The notes beneath the pieces were generated by a model. It was not told the origin of the DNA, searched no databases, and worked only from the letters and a program-made list of their open reading frames with translations. This document shows, piece after piece, positions 12,444 through 24,519 of a DNA stretch of 64,000 nt. The number at the start of each line of letters is the position of its first letter. Positions within the stretch are counted from its first letter, which is position 1. The stretch comes from Sipunculus nudus (taxonomy: Eukaryota; Annelida; Sipuncula; Golfingiida; Sipunculidae), in contig CM049313.1 of NCBI GenBank assembly GCA_026874595.1, forward strand, positions 34,933,159-34,997,158, given 5' to 3'. A program made the position numbers and the translations under genes.

Positions 12444-12539
12444 CAGACTGACATGTTGAGCCAGTGAAGCCATACTTGCAGGCACAGCGGTTTGGTGCAA
12501 TACAACGCCCCCCATTCTGACATCTACTTGAGCATGAAG
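12444..12539 (-). CDS. Fibrillin exon: EGF domain 3 (non-calcium-binding)
   Basis: This 96-nt exon encodes [12 protein letters not shown], then [19 protein letters not shown]. Six cysteines have EGF spacing, with CxNGGxC and CACxxGFxGxxC motifs and no DxDE calcium signature. The APNRCACxYGFTG stretch is very close to the third EGF of human fibrillin-1. Acceptor TTTTCAG and donor GTAAGT (minus strand), phase 1-1; the length equals that of the equivalent FBN1 exon as I recall it. In fibrillins this tandem EGF run belongs to the N-terminal assembly region. An ORF of 82 codons contains this exon plus unspliced flanks and is not the real protein. Confidence 0.95.
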
Positions 12540-14569
12540 CTGAAAACAGACCATATATATGTAATTGAATGTCTGTTTCATTTTTAAAATAAATCTGGAA
12601 AAATATTCTAAACAGAAGAATTCCACTATCACCATTCTTATGATCTGTGATCAACCAGCTTCTCAGAGATGGTGGCTCATTTCTATGAAGACTGATTCAA
12701 GTCTGGAAGGCATTCTTGAAAATTTTCTCTGTCAAGGTTCTCTGTAGTAACTGTGGAAAATTGATATATAATGCAAATGTAAACTGGTCAAGATAATACC
12801 TTTAAAATAAATATAAAGAGTTTAAGAATTTATATGAAATCTAAACTTAATCTGAGGAGTCAAGCAGTATTCTTTATAAGGAGATGTGCCAGTAGGCAAG
12901 GTGCACTCATAATTTCAGTTTCATGCAGTTTTGTAACAAATAATCAGCTTAGTTCACAAATACTGAAAAAAATACAATTCAAATATCTGCACATTTTGCT
13001 GCACTGAGTCCACAGAGATGCACTGAGGGCAAAAAAAGGCACACACACACAAAGATTTGCACTACATCCTCTGTTCAAATTCAAACATATATGTCAGAAA
13101 CGTGTGGAATTCACTAGCACAATAAGATCTGATGTAGAGGTGCCAGATCAACAACCATAAAACCTCATACACCCACACGAATTTAACTGAATTTGGACAT
13201 CCGGTGAGATCTGTAGACAACAGAACAAAGCATCTGCTTTTAATTACACCTCTGCCATGTAAGCATAAATATCAAACAACTGTATGTACATTCTTAACGT
13301 TTTTTTTGTGGAACTCGGGTCCAATTATGTGGCCCCCTTTTTTCATCAGAATATTTTTTAAGCTGTCTACCAAAATATTATGTGATATGATTGAGGTCAA
13401 TGTACTGCTTAACCTCCTCCATCTGCCATGCTTTCATCCGCAAAACTTAAATATCTGCCACAAAGGACAAAGTCCAAATATTTTTATTACTTATTTCCGC
13501 TGCACCTGCAAAACTTACTTTCTAGCAAATACACTGGTGTAAGCCCCATTTACCCTCTATCAAAAATCAATTTCCCCATCTCCTTTCATTACATCTTCTT
13601 ATCAATTTAAGTTTTATTTTTTTTTGGGGGGGGGGGAGGGAATATTGTGGTTTTTTTTAAACAGAAGTATATCGTTATGTGCAAAGTTGATAGGTTGTGT
13701 TTAAAAGTTAAGTCTATTTCAAGGTGTTGTTAATAAGACATTTTCAGTTATATCGACTGGCATTAGCATTTCATTCAGAAGGTACCAGAGATTGATTAGG
13801 CTTTGTATTCAGACAGGCACAGAAATGCTTAGAAAATGAGTAGTTTCAAGGATTTTGATTGAAAGAGAACTGAAATAACAGCCCAGTCAATTAGCCTCCC
13901 CTATAAATTATGTTTTCATAAAGACCTGCAGTGGACAGGAATTATCCATTGATGTAAGTCTTACGAAGACCTGTCAATGCATTATTATAACTAGAATAGC
14001 AAAACCACATGTCATCCCCTCCCCTCCCCATTTGTATACAGGTTAAATCAATATATATATATATATGGTGACATCAATATTGTTTAGATGGCAATACAAA
14101 TAGCTAAAACTGAAACTTTTACCAATTGAGAAGAGTTCAAACTCTTTCTAGACAGGTCAGCAGTGTCTTTGTGTCACAAAAAAAAATTATAAATTTATTT
14201 CATACTTATTTAATCATTACAAATCTCCACATTTGAACTTTGAATGCCAGGACAGTGTTTACCTGTCTAGAAAGAGCTGGAAAGAGCTTAACAGGATGGT
14301 GCCTAAGCTAAGTAAGCTTAGGTCATCACTTATATGTCGCAAGACCTTACATCTCATTAGTCATATCACTTTCAGAATTATTCATATTGAATCCATACAT
14401 GGGACAGCATTATTTTTCTGTTAGATATAAATCAACACATTTGTCTGACTTACCTATGAGGTAAATTAGGGGGATCTTTAGCGCAATGTATAAAGGTGAC
14501 CCAGGGGTTGTGACACACAGCTGACTCGGAAGATATTCATAAAAGGAATTTCATCATCTGAATGCCAAA

Positions 14570-15060
14570 TTTTGTAAGTGGTATTTTCATTCAAATTCAG
14601 GTTTCCAAGGCGATTTTTCATGGACCTCCTTGAATGACAAGTTAGAAGATTCTAGGTCCAATGGTTACCTGTTAACTGACAACCACATCTTTTGAGGTCT
14701 CAAAAATAAAGGAAAAATGTGTATTTTTTTTTTAAATCCAGGTGGCGAAACAAGTCGGCAGGAACTGATGAAACGCTCAATGATCAATATGCATGCAAAG
14801 AATCATGATGATCAATGCATTAGTAGTTCAGATACTGGAGCTTTTGTATCAAATTTTTAACAATCTGGGGCTGGGGGTAATTATGAACTCTATAGCCTGA
14901 ATGAAAGAGACCTTGTTTCAGGTTTCCAAGGAAATTTTTCATGAATGTCAAGTTAGAAGATTCTAGGTCTAGTGGTAAAGATTTGTGCCCTGTTTACAGA
15001 CGGATGAATGAACAGACAGATGGACAACAGACAAAGAGATATCCTAAATTTGGTGTATTT
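14570..15060. repeat. Partial copies of the ~345-bp arm unit
   Basis: This holds one partial and one near-complete copy of the unit that is tandem at 24520-26125. Landmarks in order are CAGGTTTCCAAGG, TTTTTCATGGACCTCC, TTAGAAGATTCTAGGTC, AGGTCTCAAAAATA, CAGGTGGCGAAACAAGTC, AACTGATGAAACGCTC, GATCAATATGCATGCAAAGA and ATTTGTGCCCTGTTTACAGA. The GGTGGCGCCACC palindrome is damaged here. No element ends are seen, so this is a truncated relic. Confidence 0.8.
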
Positions 15061-15384
15061 AAGTTGATTGTTCATTTTGTAACCTTTATTTGTGAAAATG
15101 TTTGTTCATCTCCTTGGTATAACAGAATTTTACTTTTGATATTGCATTCCAGATTGTTAAAAGGGACCTTTGAATAAAAAAATACTTGAAAATAGCAAAA
15201 TGCACTTTTACAAGATGGGCCAGACCTGGACGACCTTCAGTAATTATGAGGATGCCTTGGACACTATATTATTATAATATATATAAATATATAAGTAACA
15301 GACAGGACACTTTTACTACAGGTTAGATTCTAATTAAGTTAACATTTCACTGTTCTTGCCAGATGAGATTGGTCAAGTAACACG

Positions 15385-15398
15385 CCCCCCCCCCCCCC
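15385..15398. repeat. Poly-C tract, 14 bases
   Basis: An uninterrupted 14-base C run between GGTCAAGTAACACG and AACTGAATAATACC. No other structure is attached to it. Confidence 0.9.
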
Positions 15399-15965
15399 AA
15401 CTGAATAATACCATGATTATATATTAGATTTACAGTTGACTGGGACAGCATGGGTGTTGCAGCTACTTACAGTACTCATCTCTCTATATGGGAAAGCCCC
15501 GTGACAGCAGACGACAACTTAATTCACAAGGGTCAAGGACATGGGTCATTGCCAAACGGCATGCGTAAGGGGGTTTTGTAGACGCCAGAATGCAGAACAT
15601 GCCAGAGAAAATCTTATTTCTAGCAGCCTAATTTGTCAAAGTTGAAACATACGGCAGGTCACTTTAAATTTTTTGTTCTCTGCACAATATACTCACAATA
15701 TCTGACACTGAATTGTGATTCTTTTTCCTCCCTTTTAGAAAAAACGGATACCGTTCATTGAAGGGAACCCCATTCTCCGGAACTTGGGTCAGTCATTCCT
15801 TGAGCATGCGTATTGCGTACAGTATGAGTGTGTTGTTTTATCATTCGCCACCAGAGGGCTCTCAGTGTACAAGAGCCTTTGCCAAACGCCACAACCATAT
15901 GATATTTTACTCATATACCTCATGGGCTAACATTGTGTTGTTCACTGTTGCGCGGTTGCTGTGAA

Positions 15966-17622
15966 AGTCATCTGAGCTATCTTTGTCCGTCGTCCGTCCG
16001 TCTGTCTGTTCGTACATGCGTCCGTTAACAACGCGCAAATCGTAACCGCGCATGGACCTAGAAACATCAAACTGAACACCCATGCGGGTTCATAACATAT
16101 CTCCTGGGAAACCTGAAATTATGTCAATGTGACCCAATTCCTCCGAGCTATGGGGCTCGAAAATCCCCCCCCCCCCCTTGAATAATTAAAAATTTTATAC
16201 AATATCTCCATTATATCAATAAAGTTCTCATGAATTGATTGCCACGTTTCTTTCCATGCATATTGAACAAATAGTGTTTCATCAATTTCTCGATACTGAT
16301 GGCACCACCTGTATGTTTTCAAATTTGTACGCATTTTTTTCTCTATTTTTAGACCTTCAAATGAAGCAGACCGGACGATAACAGGGCACACACCGTAACC
16401 GTTCGACGTACAACCATTTAATTGTACATCCAAGTAGGTCCTAGGCAAATATCCTGAAAGGAGGTCATGGTGAACTATATTAATTCTGCTAGTTACTGAA
16501 TGAAACCTGATTAAAGCACCTAGAGGGTCAGACAGGGCACACATTGGAAACGTGAAATTAGGTCACCGTGACCTATATTCCATGGGTAACTGGCCAAAAA
16601 CGTCAATTTGACCACCCTGAGAGTTAGAAACGGCAAAAATTGTATCCATTAGACCCAGAAACTTCTAGCTGTACATCCATGGAAGTCCTTTGCAAAGCTC
16701 TTCGAGCTTGAAATTAGGTCATAGTGACATATTCTGTGAGCTACTGGCCAAGCACCAAGATAGCCAGACGGGGCACATTGATCCATTTGGCCTACAATCT
16801 TCTGATGTGACATTCAGGATGCATGGTCCTGGGTAAATGTCCTTGGAAATATGAAATTTGGTCACTGTGACCTATATACTGTGAGCTACTGTTATATATA
16901 CTGTTAGCCCTAGAAGCTCTTAATGTAATAGAAGTTTTCTTGGAAACCTGACATTAGGTTATGATGACCTATATTCTTCGAGCAACTGGCCAAAAATATG
17001 ATTATGAGCACCTAGGCAGTCATGCATGCCACCAAACTTTACTGTTAGACCTAGAACCTTCATTAATGACATCCAGGGAGGTCCTTTGCGAGTCTCCTAT
17101 GAATCCTGCTATTAGGTCACCTTGACCTATATTCTCTGAGCTATGAGCAGAAAAACTAATTTTGAGCAACCATAAAGTCAGACAGGTCACAAATCTTAAA
17201 TGTTGGCTGTAGAAATGTCTTTCTTAATATAAAAGAAGGTATTAGTAATGTCTCCTTTCAAGGCTTTGACAAAAGGTCATTGTGACCTATATTATGTGAG
17301 CTGTGTAATACAGCATGATTTGAGTAACCTATTATAAGTAAGATGGACACAAGCCATAACAATTTGACGTAGAAACTTATGACTTAGCACTAGGATTTTG
17401 TTGGAGTTCCTTCTAAAGTTTTCTTGCTGCTACCTATTTTCTAGGAACTACGGGCAGAAAAACATGATTCTGAGCACTCTGGAAGTCATTCTACCCATTG
17501 TTCAAGGTTCCTTACCAAATATATTTTGCCAGATCATAACATCAATTATTAATACATGCATCACCTGTATACATGTAAAATTCACCTGAGCGTCATGACC
17601 CATGGGGCCGTAGCGAATTTGC
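15966..17622 (+). mobile_element. Composite non-autonomous element with AGGTCAnnnTGACCT array
   Basis: The left part begins GTCATCTGAGCTAT, then GTCCGTCGTCCGTCCGTCTG, the family's GTCC/GTCT tract, followed by one arm unit (GACCTAGAAACATC to TGATGGCACCACC near 16310). From about 16430 to 17300 a degenerate tandem unit of roughly 170-200 bp repeats the order GACCTAGAA, GGTCCT, GAAATTAGGTCACNGTGACC, then GAGCTA(C/T)TGG. The right end is ACCTGAGCGTCATGACCCAT followed by GGGGCCGTAG at 17583-17622. No coding capacity is seen; the 141-codon minus ORF at 16119-16544 crosses a C run and two unit types and is spurious. Confidence 0.75.
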
Positions 17623-17819
17623 CCGTCCAGAATGTGAACACATTTGGTGAAAGGAACATTAGGTTAATACTATTTGTTATGAACTGACCAATTATGTAGG
17701 CTTCCAACTCCAGTGTATTTTCCTCATCTCTAGCCCGAACCATTTCGGTCCCATTCATTACTCGAGTAAATAACAGTATCTAAAGTATATAAGCGTGACA
17801 GGCTTTAATCTGCTCCTGC

Positions 17820-18480
17820 AACATGTAGTCTTGGATGTGGTCATTCGACAAGTAACTACCGTGTATCCGCTAAATCAATGGGAAGTGGACTGAGTAAGGT
17901 AGAACCCTTCGTATGTCTGGCATCAGAGATGCCAAGTATCCCTAGAGTTTACGCCACTGGTCACCTTTCAACCAGGCGTCCGCTTGTGATCCCTTGCTAT
18001 TGACATGCTACAAAGTTGGCGCTACATGTCAAGTTCATTGGGGAAATGGTAGGCGCAAAACTATGTGCAATGGGAATAGATGTCTAAGATCTATTTTAAT
18101 ACATATTTCATATTGATATATGAAGCTACTCAAGAGAAATATGTTATTTTATATAAGTTGTACTAAAACTTAACAAATTACGTCCAGGTCAGCCTAATAA
18201 TTAGTCATAATACAAATTTGATTGCCTCGAACTCAAAAATGTATAAAAATAAATGCGTAATAACGAGTTCTTAGGAACATTTAGAGTTAATAGCTTACAT
18301 ACTGTTTAGTAACCACAATAAAAGGTTTAAACTGCACAAAGACAGGAAATTTATTGTAGGTGGCGCCACCGGTTTAGCTTATAAAATAAAGCTAATTAAT
18401 ATGTTTGAACATGAGAAATTTTCCGGTCAAATCGTACCGTGCACTCTAGAGACATCTCCGTTCTCCCCTAAATAAACAAG
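17820..18480 (+). repeat. Diverged relic of the GGTGGCGCCACC repeat
   Basis: The segment at 17845-17900 (CGACAAGTAACTACCGTGTAT) resembles 6835-6860. GTAGGTGGCGCCACCGG at 18356-18372 is followed by TTTAGCTTATAAAATAAAGCTA and GAGAAATTTTCCGGTCAAATC, parallel to the 7590-7680 unit. This is one decayed copy without recognisable ends. Confidence 0.6.
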
Positions 18481-18821
18481 CTTCCCACGCCGTTAAAATC
18501 CATGGATTTTTTAAAACAGAAATTAAGTATTAACAGTCATGATATTTTGGGCATTTTTAAAGAGATATGAACAAGTCATCAAATTTTATTTGCAGGCTGT
18601 CTAAAAAGTCTGTAATCCACGCTTGCTTTCTGTAAGTAAATAGTCATGACTGAATGATGAAACGTTCGGAACCCGAAATCTTACTCGCATCGGAGCCCAA
18701 GCGTCCGACCGGAATCGCGGAATTTCGGGCAGTTTGAACAAGAAGATAATTTTTGGCTTTTTAGCTCAGCTGACTATAAGTCATCTGAGCTATAGTCATG
18801 GTCCATTGTCCGTCGTCCGTC

Positions 18822-18856
<35 letters not shown>

Positions 18857-20306
18857 CCGTCTGGATGTCCGTCCGTAAGACTGGCACGTTTCGACACCGT
18901 TGGACCTACGAATCTGAATTTCGGCATACAGTTAGATGTCCCCATAATCTCCTACCATGCCAAAAATTGGGTCAATAGGACTTCGTTCCCCTGAGATATT
19001 AAGGAAAAACCTCAATTTTTTATTAAAAATCTATTTTCACACTTCAGGACTGCCTAAAATCAAAACCACTCATCTGGTTTTCTTCATATTTACCATAAAT
19101 ATTCCTCTATATAGTTCCTATGTACATGCCAGATATTAAGTCAGTATTATATAATTTAAAAAAGTTATGAGCCCAAACATAATGGACTTTGTAAAAAAAT
19201 CAGGAAGATATTTGGTCACTTAAGACCTAAAGTGTTAAAGGTAGGGACTTTTTTCAAGTAATACAACTTATATTAATCAAAATTTAACTGTATACCAAGA
19301 ATTAGATCAAAATTTGTTAAATTTTTTTAAATATTGGCAAAAATATAAAATTGGTACCTTAAATTTTGCCCAACTTTGGCCATGGCACGTTTTTTTCCTG
19401 TAAGTACTGTGGATTTAATTTTCACACCATGTATACATAAGGATTTAATCTGTTAAAATCTGAAATTTGAAAATAAAAGCTGCAAAATTAGGCTAGTTAT
19501 TGAATTTTTTTGGAGGCTCTTGTTGTATTCCCTTACATTGTCAAGCAGTCCACTTTGATGACTGTAGGTCATTCAGTGCACATCTCTATGCTCCCCAGGC
19601 TGTTGACATAATTTTAGATGTCCCCAAAATCTCCTACCATACCGAAAATTGGGTCATTAGGACTTTGTTCAGGACTTCGAGATATTAAGGAAAAAAACTC
19701 CGTTTTCCATAAAAAAGCCATTGTTACACTTCAGGGCTGCCTAATATCAAAACCACTGATCTGTTTTTGATCGTATTTAGGATTCACATTCTTTTAAACA
19801 TTTTCTATGAACTACAAAAATTAGGTTAGTATTGGGTATTATTTTGAAGTTATGGGCCAAAATATAATGCAATTTGTTAAAAAATCAGGAAATATATTTA
19901 CTCACATGAGAATTGCTGAACCTAGAGACTTTTTTTCAGGAATATAACTTTATTTAATCAAGATTCAATTGTTTACCCAAAATTAGATCTGAATTTTGCA
20001 AATTTTTCAAGTTATTAGCATAAATAAAAAATCAATACCTTGAATTTTGTCCAACTTTGGCACTGTTGATTTAATTTTCACAGCATATATACATAAGGAT
20101 TTAATCTTTTAAAATCTGAAATTTCAAAGAAATCGATTGGAAAGAATAGCTTTTATTCATGTTTTCATACACCATGTCAAGTGTTGTTTACATCTAGCCC
20201 ACCTAGTAGTACAGCCTTCACTTGCATTATGTAACCCACCCCAGGCAGCTTGCCTTGGGTCAGCTTGGCCACTACCAGCAGGCTTCCCCTCTGCTCTGCA
20301 CTCCCT

Positions 20307-20328
20307 CCCCCCCCCCCCCCCCCCCCCC
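20307..20328. repeat. Poly-C tract, 22 bases
   Basis: The longest uninterrupted C run in the window, inside the long element at 18767-22034. Confidence 0.95.
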
Positions 20329-20881
20329 AGATGGTGCAAAAACTAGATGAATGTTATTATTTTCTGTATGTGATTCATTCTTATTTTAGGCTATGCTACA
20401 TTTTAGATTTTGTATTGTACCACTAGGGTTACAATGATTAAAGTGTACATTTAATTGTGTCCACAAAGTGGTGTATTGCTATGAAAGTGTGGATGTTCAT
20501 GAGATAAGTAATTCCTTACTTCAGAGGAGTAAAAACTTCACCAGGTGTGAAATTGACTATTAATTTCAGTAATTAATTAAAACTTGGATAGTAATTAGCA
20601 CAATGATATTGTTTGTTTCTCATTCAACCAACAGTGTGTATACTTTATTTGAAAAGATGTTTTATTTTATCAAATTTACTGAATCTTTTATTTTATTTTG
20701 GTGAATAAAATTAAGCAGGTACTGAAAACTCCAATGTGCAAAACTTTTTAATAGTGATTCAAGGAATATTCTTGTAGATGCCATGTTGTGGCATTATTTT
20801 CTTTTAAATTCAGTTTAAACATTTATGATTTAAAAATAATAAAATATATGTGTATGCATAATATGACCCAATATGAGCTAC

Positions 20882-21020
20882 ACTCTGGATATATGATGAT
20901 TGCAACTTTTGCAACAATTCTAATATTTTAACTTATAGTTTCAGTTTTTTACTCTGTATATATAATGATTGCAACTTTTGCAACAATTCTAATATTTTAA
21001 CTTATATTTTCAGGTTTTTT
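20882..21020. repeat. Two-copy tandem repeat, 69-bp unit
   Basis: ACTCTG(G/T)ATATAT starts at 20882 and 20951. Both copies share ATGATTGCAACTTTTGCAAC and AATTCTAATATTTTAACTTA almost perfectly. It lies within the larger element at 18767-22034 and looks like a recent slippage duplication. Confidence 0.95.
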
Positions 21021-22779
21021 CATTTAAAATTTATAAAACCTGTAAATAAAAAAAAATGATTCAGATAAAAACTTCTTAATGGAAAAAGTGGATATGCTTA
21101 AAAAAAATAGGCTTATATATAAACTTAAATGCATTATTCCCTTGAAAGTGAATTAAGGTATTAGTCCATTCTGTCCACTTGCCTGTCCATCTGTAAATTT
21201 TCCATCTGTAAATTTTCATACATTACAGTATCTCAAAACTTTTACTGTTTTTCTTCATGACAGTCTTGTCAGAGTATTAGTTTGCAATCATATATTTAGA
21301 ACTTTACTATAACCAAGTAGGAGGGCCCCTTTCCTCTTAGCTTTTCATATTCTTATATAAATGAAAAACATTACAATAGAATATTTCTACATCCACCTTC
21401 GTGCTGCCCTCACTTTTCCCTTCTCCGAACCCCATCCCAAAGTCAGCCTCAGTAAGCAAGAACAAGATGAATCAGATATATTCATACTTTAATATTTTGT
21501 ATAACTATTCGTCCATAGGTACCTATGTACATGCCAGAAATTATGTCAATATTGTGTAATATGTAGACATAGTGGGCATCACAATAATGTACCTTGTCAA
21601 GACTAAAGAGATATTGTGTCATACAGTCACAAATTCATAAATCACTTCATCAGCATAGTTAATCATAACATCATATCTGTCAAATTGAAAGCTTGCAGAC
21701 TACCATACACTTTAGATCCTTCAACAAATAGCCTTATCATCATTCTACTACTGCTTATTACTGCTGTCATTGCATTCATATTTGCTCAAATATATCACAA
21801 TTTTCTACACCTCTTTAATAAATAAAAAAAATAAACCACTATATATGACTCTATTAATCCATCAGTCAGGTTATTTCATTTATCATTTACTCACATATTA
21901 CATTACATTCCTTTATAATAGCCCAACATGTCCATGATATTCATAAGCTTTATCGACTCGATATAGTATCACAGTGGAGAAACATTTATGGTCCAATCAC
22001 GATCAGCTGAGCGCCGTGACCCATGGGTCCCTTGTTTTTAGCATGCACTGACCATTGCCAAATATTTAAAAAAAATGAATTATGTAAACACTCCTGACAA
22101 CAATCCCTTAGTTTCAAATCATCATATAAAGACACAATATCTAACCATATAATGATAGGGAAATCACAAACAAATTTAAAATAAAATTTACACAACCCTT
22201 CTAAATTTGACGCAGATCACCACCAATTGGTTCGCTCCTAATTCCCATTTGATGCCCAGAAATTTTGTCCTGAGCGTTCCGTATGCTTCAACATTTCTTT
22301 TTATTGAAAACACAAAGCATTGACGGTGACAAATTAATTTTTAATTATGTCTGGATATTTTAATTAAGAGATGGAAAGTTTCACTGTTTAGATCGTACCT
22401 GGCCGTATTTCATTTACTTCATGACCCATAATTAGGGAGGCTTCTTTATCTGTCTCATTTCTTAGCACATGCAAAATTTAACAGAAAATTTTAAAGTAAT
22501 TTTTAGTTAAACATTTTAAGGACCAATGTTGGGAGTAAAACTGCACCCCTAAATATTAACAATTGACCCGCGGGTCATGACGCTCAGCCGACTGACATGT
22601 TGATAATGTGTCCTTGCACAGACAACTAACTAGATATTTCTTGGCACCGCAGGTGCCAGAGTATCCCCAGACATAGTACGGCCACCACCCTTTAAGAATA
22701 GGCCCCCATTTTTAGCAGCATATACTGACACTTGGCAAGCAATTATTGTTTCTTCTATCTATCAATCCACAATCTTTTT

Positions 22780-24010
22780 GAAGATGTTGGTCCTGTGACC
22801 TTGACCTTTGATCTCATGACCCCAAATTCAATTGGGGTCTTGCTTTTATAATGGGACATATATGTCAAGTTTGACATCTATACATCAATTAAAGGAGGAA
22901 TTATCATCCAGAAACTAATTTTTTGACAGATGGCTCCTGTGGCCTTGACCTTTGACCTTGTGACCCCAAAATTGATATTGATCATCCACTTTTATATATA
23001 AATCGATAGAGGTCTAGATTTATTGATGGGCCATGTATAAGTCAGGTTTGAAATCCATATATTAATCCAAGCTTGAATTATCATCTCGGGAACTAATTTT
23101 TGGACAGATGGCTCCTGTGACCTTCACCTTTAACCTTGTGACCTCACAATTGACAGGCGTCTTCCTCTATTGGCAGGGGAACTGTATGTGCAAGATGAAA
23201 TGTCTTAGATGAAATGTTTGGCTGAAAATGCATCCACAATCTTTTTAAAGATGTGTCCTGTGACCTTGACCTTTGACCTCATGACCCCAAAATCAATTCT
23301 GGTCTTGCTTTTCCAATAGGACATATACAAGTCAAGTTTGAAATCCATACATCAATAAAAGCAGGAATTATCATCCAGAAACTAATTTTTGGACAGATGG
23401 CTCCTGTGCTCTTCAGCTTTGACCTTGTGACCTCAAAATTGATAGGGGTCTTCCACTCTTGGCAGGTGAACTATATGTGCAAGATGAAAGATCTGAGATG
23501 AATTGTTTGGCTAAAAATGCATCCGCAATCTTTTTAAAGATGTGTCCTGTGACCTTGACCTTTGGCCTCATGACCCCAAAATCAATTGGAGTCTTGCTTT
23601 TTCAATGGGACATATATAAGTCAAGTTTGAAATCCATACATCAATAAAAGCAGGAATTATCATCCAGAAACTAATTTTTGGACAGATGGCTCCTGTGACC
23701 TTCACCTTTGACCTTGTGACCCCAAAATTGATATGGATCATCCACTATTGGCAAACTGAGCTATATATTCAAGATGGAAGACCTGGGATGAAAGTTTGGC
23801 TTAAAATGCATCCACAGTATCTTTTAAGATGCGAGTCCAGTGACCTTGACCTTTGACCTCATGACCCTAGAACCTATAGGGTTCTTACTATAGTGGTGGG
23901 CCATACATAAATCACGTTTGAAATCCATGTGGCTATCAACACTTGAGTATTCATAAGAGGTGTGTGATTTTCACCAAATATGGACACATTAAAGGTCAAG
24001 GCCATTCTCA
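22780..24010 (-). repeat. ~150-bp tandem array rich in TGACCTTGACCTTTGACC
   Basis: Units of about 145-150 bp alternate between two types, giving a ~295-bp higher-order period. One type has TGTCCTGTGACCTTGACC, CTCATGACCCC and TCAAGTTTGAAATCC. The other has GCTCCTGTGACCTTCACC, CTTGTGACCCC, CCACTATTGGCA and GTTTGGCTTAAAATGCATCC. Core phrases start near 22790, 22930, 23108, 23250, 23400, 23545, 23690 and 23838. The same two unit types appear inverted at 50850-52100. Confidence 0.9.
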
Positions 24011-24486
24011 TGGTAAAGGTCATGACCCAAATGTAAATAGATCTCATCCCATAACCCATCTCTCTTCATGTGCATAATATGAAAGAAATCTGTCCATTTG
24101 TTTTTGACTTATAATGCTTACAGTATTGTCAAGTGGCAATTATGGGGGTATTAAAAGGCGTAAAAACAAGGAAAAGATAATAGGTGGCGCCACCAGTTTC
24201 CGGTATATCACAAGGCTATCCAAGATCTTCGGTCACCTTGATTTTTGGACCGGTCCATGCAAGGTTACTTGGGATATTTAAGAATTTGTGGTATTTTCAG
24301 CAAAAATGGACCTATTCAAGGTCAAGGTCACTCTCCTAGCATAGGTCATGACCCCATTTTAAATAGGCTTCGTTCCGTTACCTATATCTATATAAATTTA
24401 AAGTTTGAAAAAGATCAGTGAAATATTTTTTGAGTTATCCCGCTCACAAGGTTTTTCTGCGGCGGCGGCGGGACCGTCGTGAAACC

Positions 24487-24517
24487 ATAGTATCCCGCCT
24501 TTGTCTTGGGATACTAT
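24487..24517. other. Perfect 10-bp stem-loop
   Basis: ATAGTATCCC at 24487-24496 pairs perfectly with GGGATACTAT at 24508-24517 across an 11-base loop. It sits beside a CGGCGG triplet run (24461-24471), at the junction between the two tandem arrays of the surrounding element. It may be a boundary relic of an inserted element. Confidence 0.6.
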
Positions 24518-24519
24518 TA

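Larger units (their letters stand above)
18767..22034 (+). mobile_element. Long non-autonomous element with both family ends
   Basis: The left end is TTTTTAGCTCAGCTGAC at 18767; with AGTCATCTGAGCTATAG it forms a 13-bp hairpin with one mismatch. A long GTCC/GTCT tract follows (about 18809-18870). The interior holds two copies of a ~680-bp unit, each starting AGATGTCCCCA(T/A)AATCTCCT (18934 and 19615), a weaker third copy near 21500, a 22-base C run and a 69-bp doublet. The right end is CAGCTGAGCG, then GACCCATGGGTC, then CTTG at 22031-22034, with a T run outside. No transposase or Rep/helicase motif is seen. Confidence 0.8.

Noticed and set aside
16119-16544. 141-codon minus ORF
   Set aside because: Crosses a poly-C run and two different repeat units of a non-coding element; no conserved domain.
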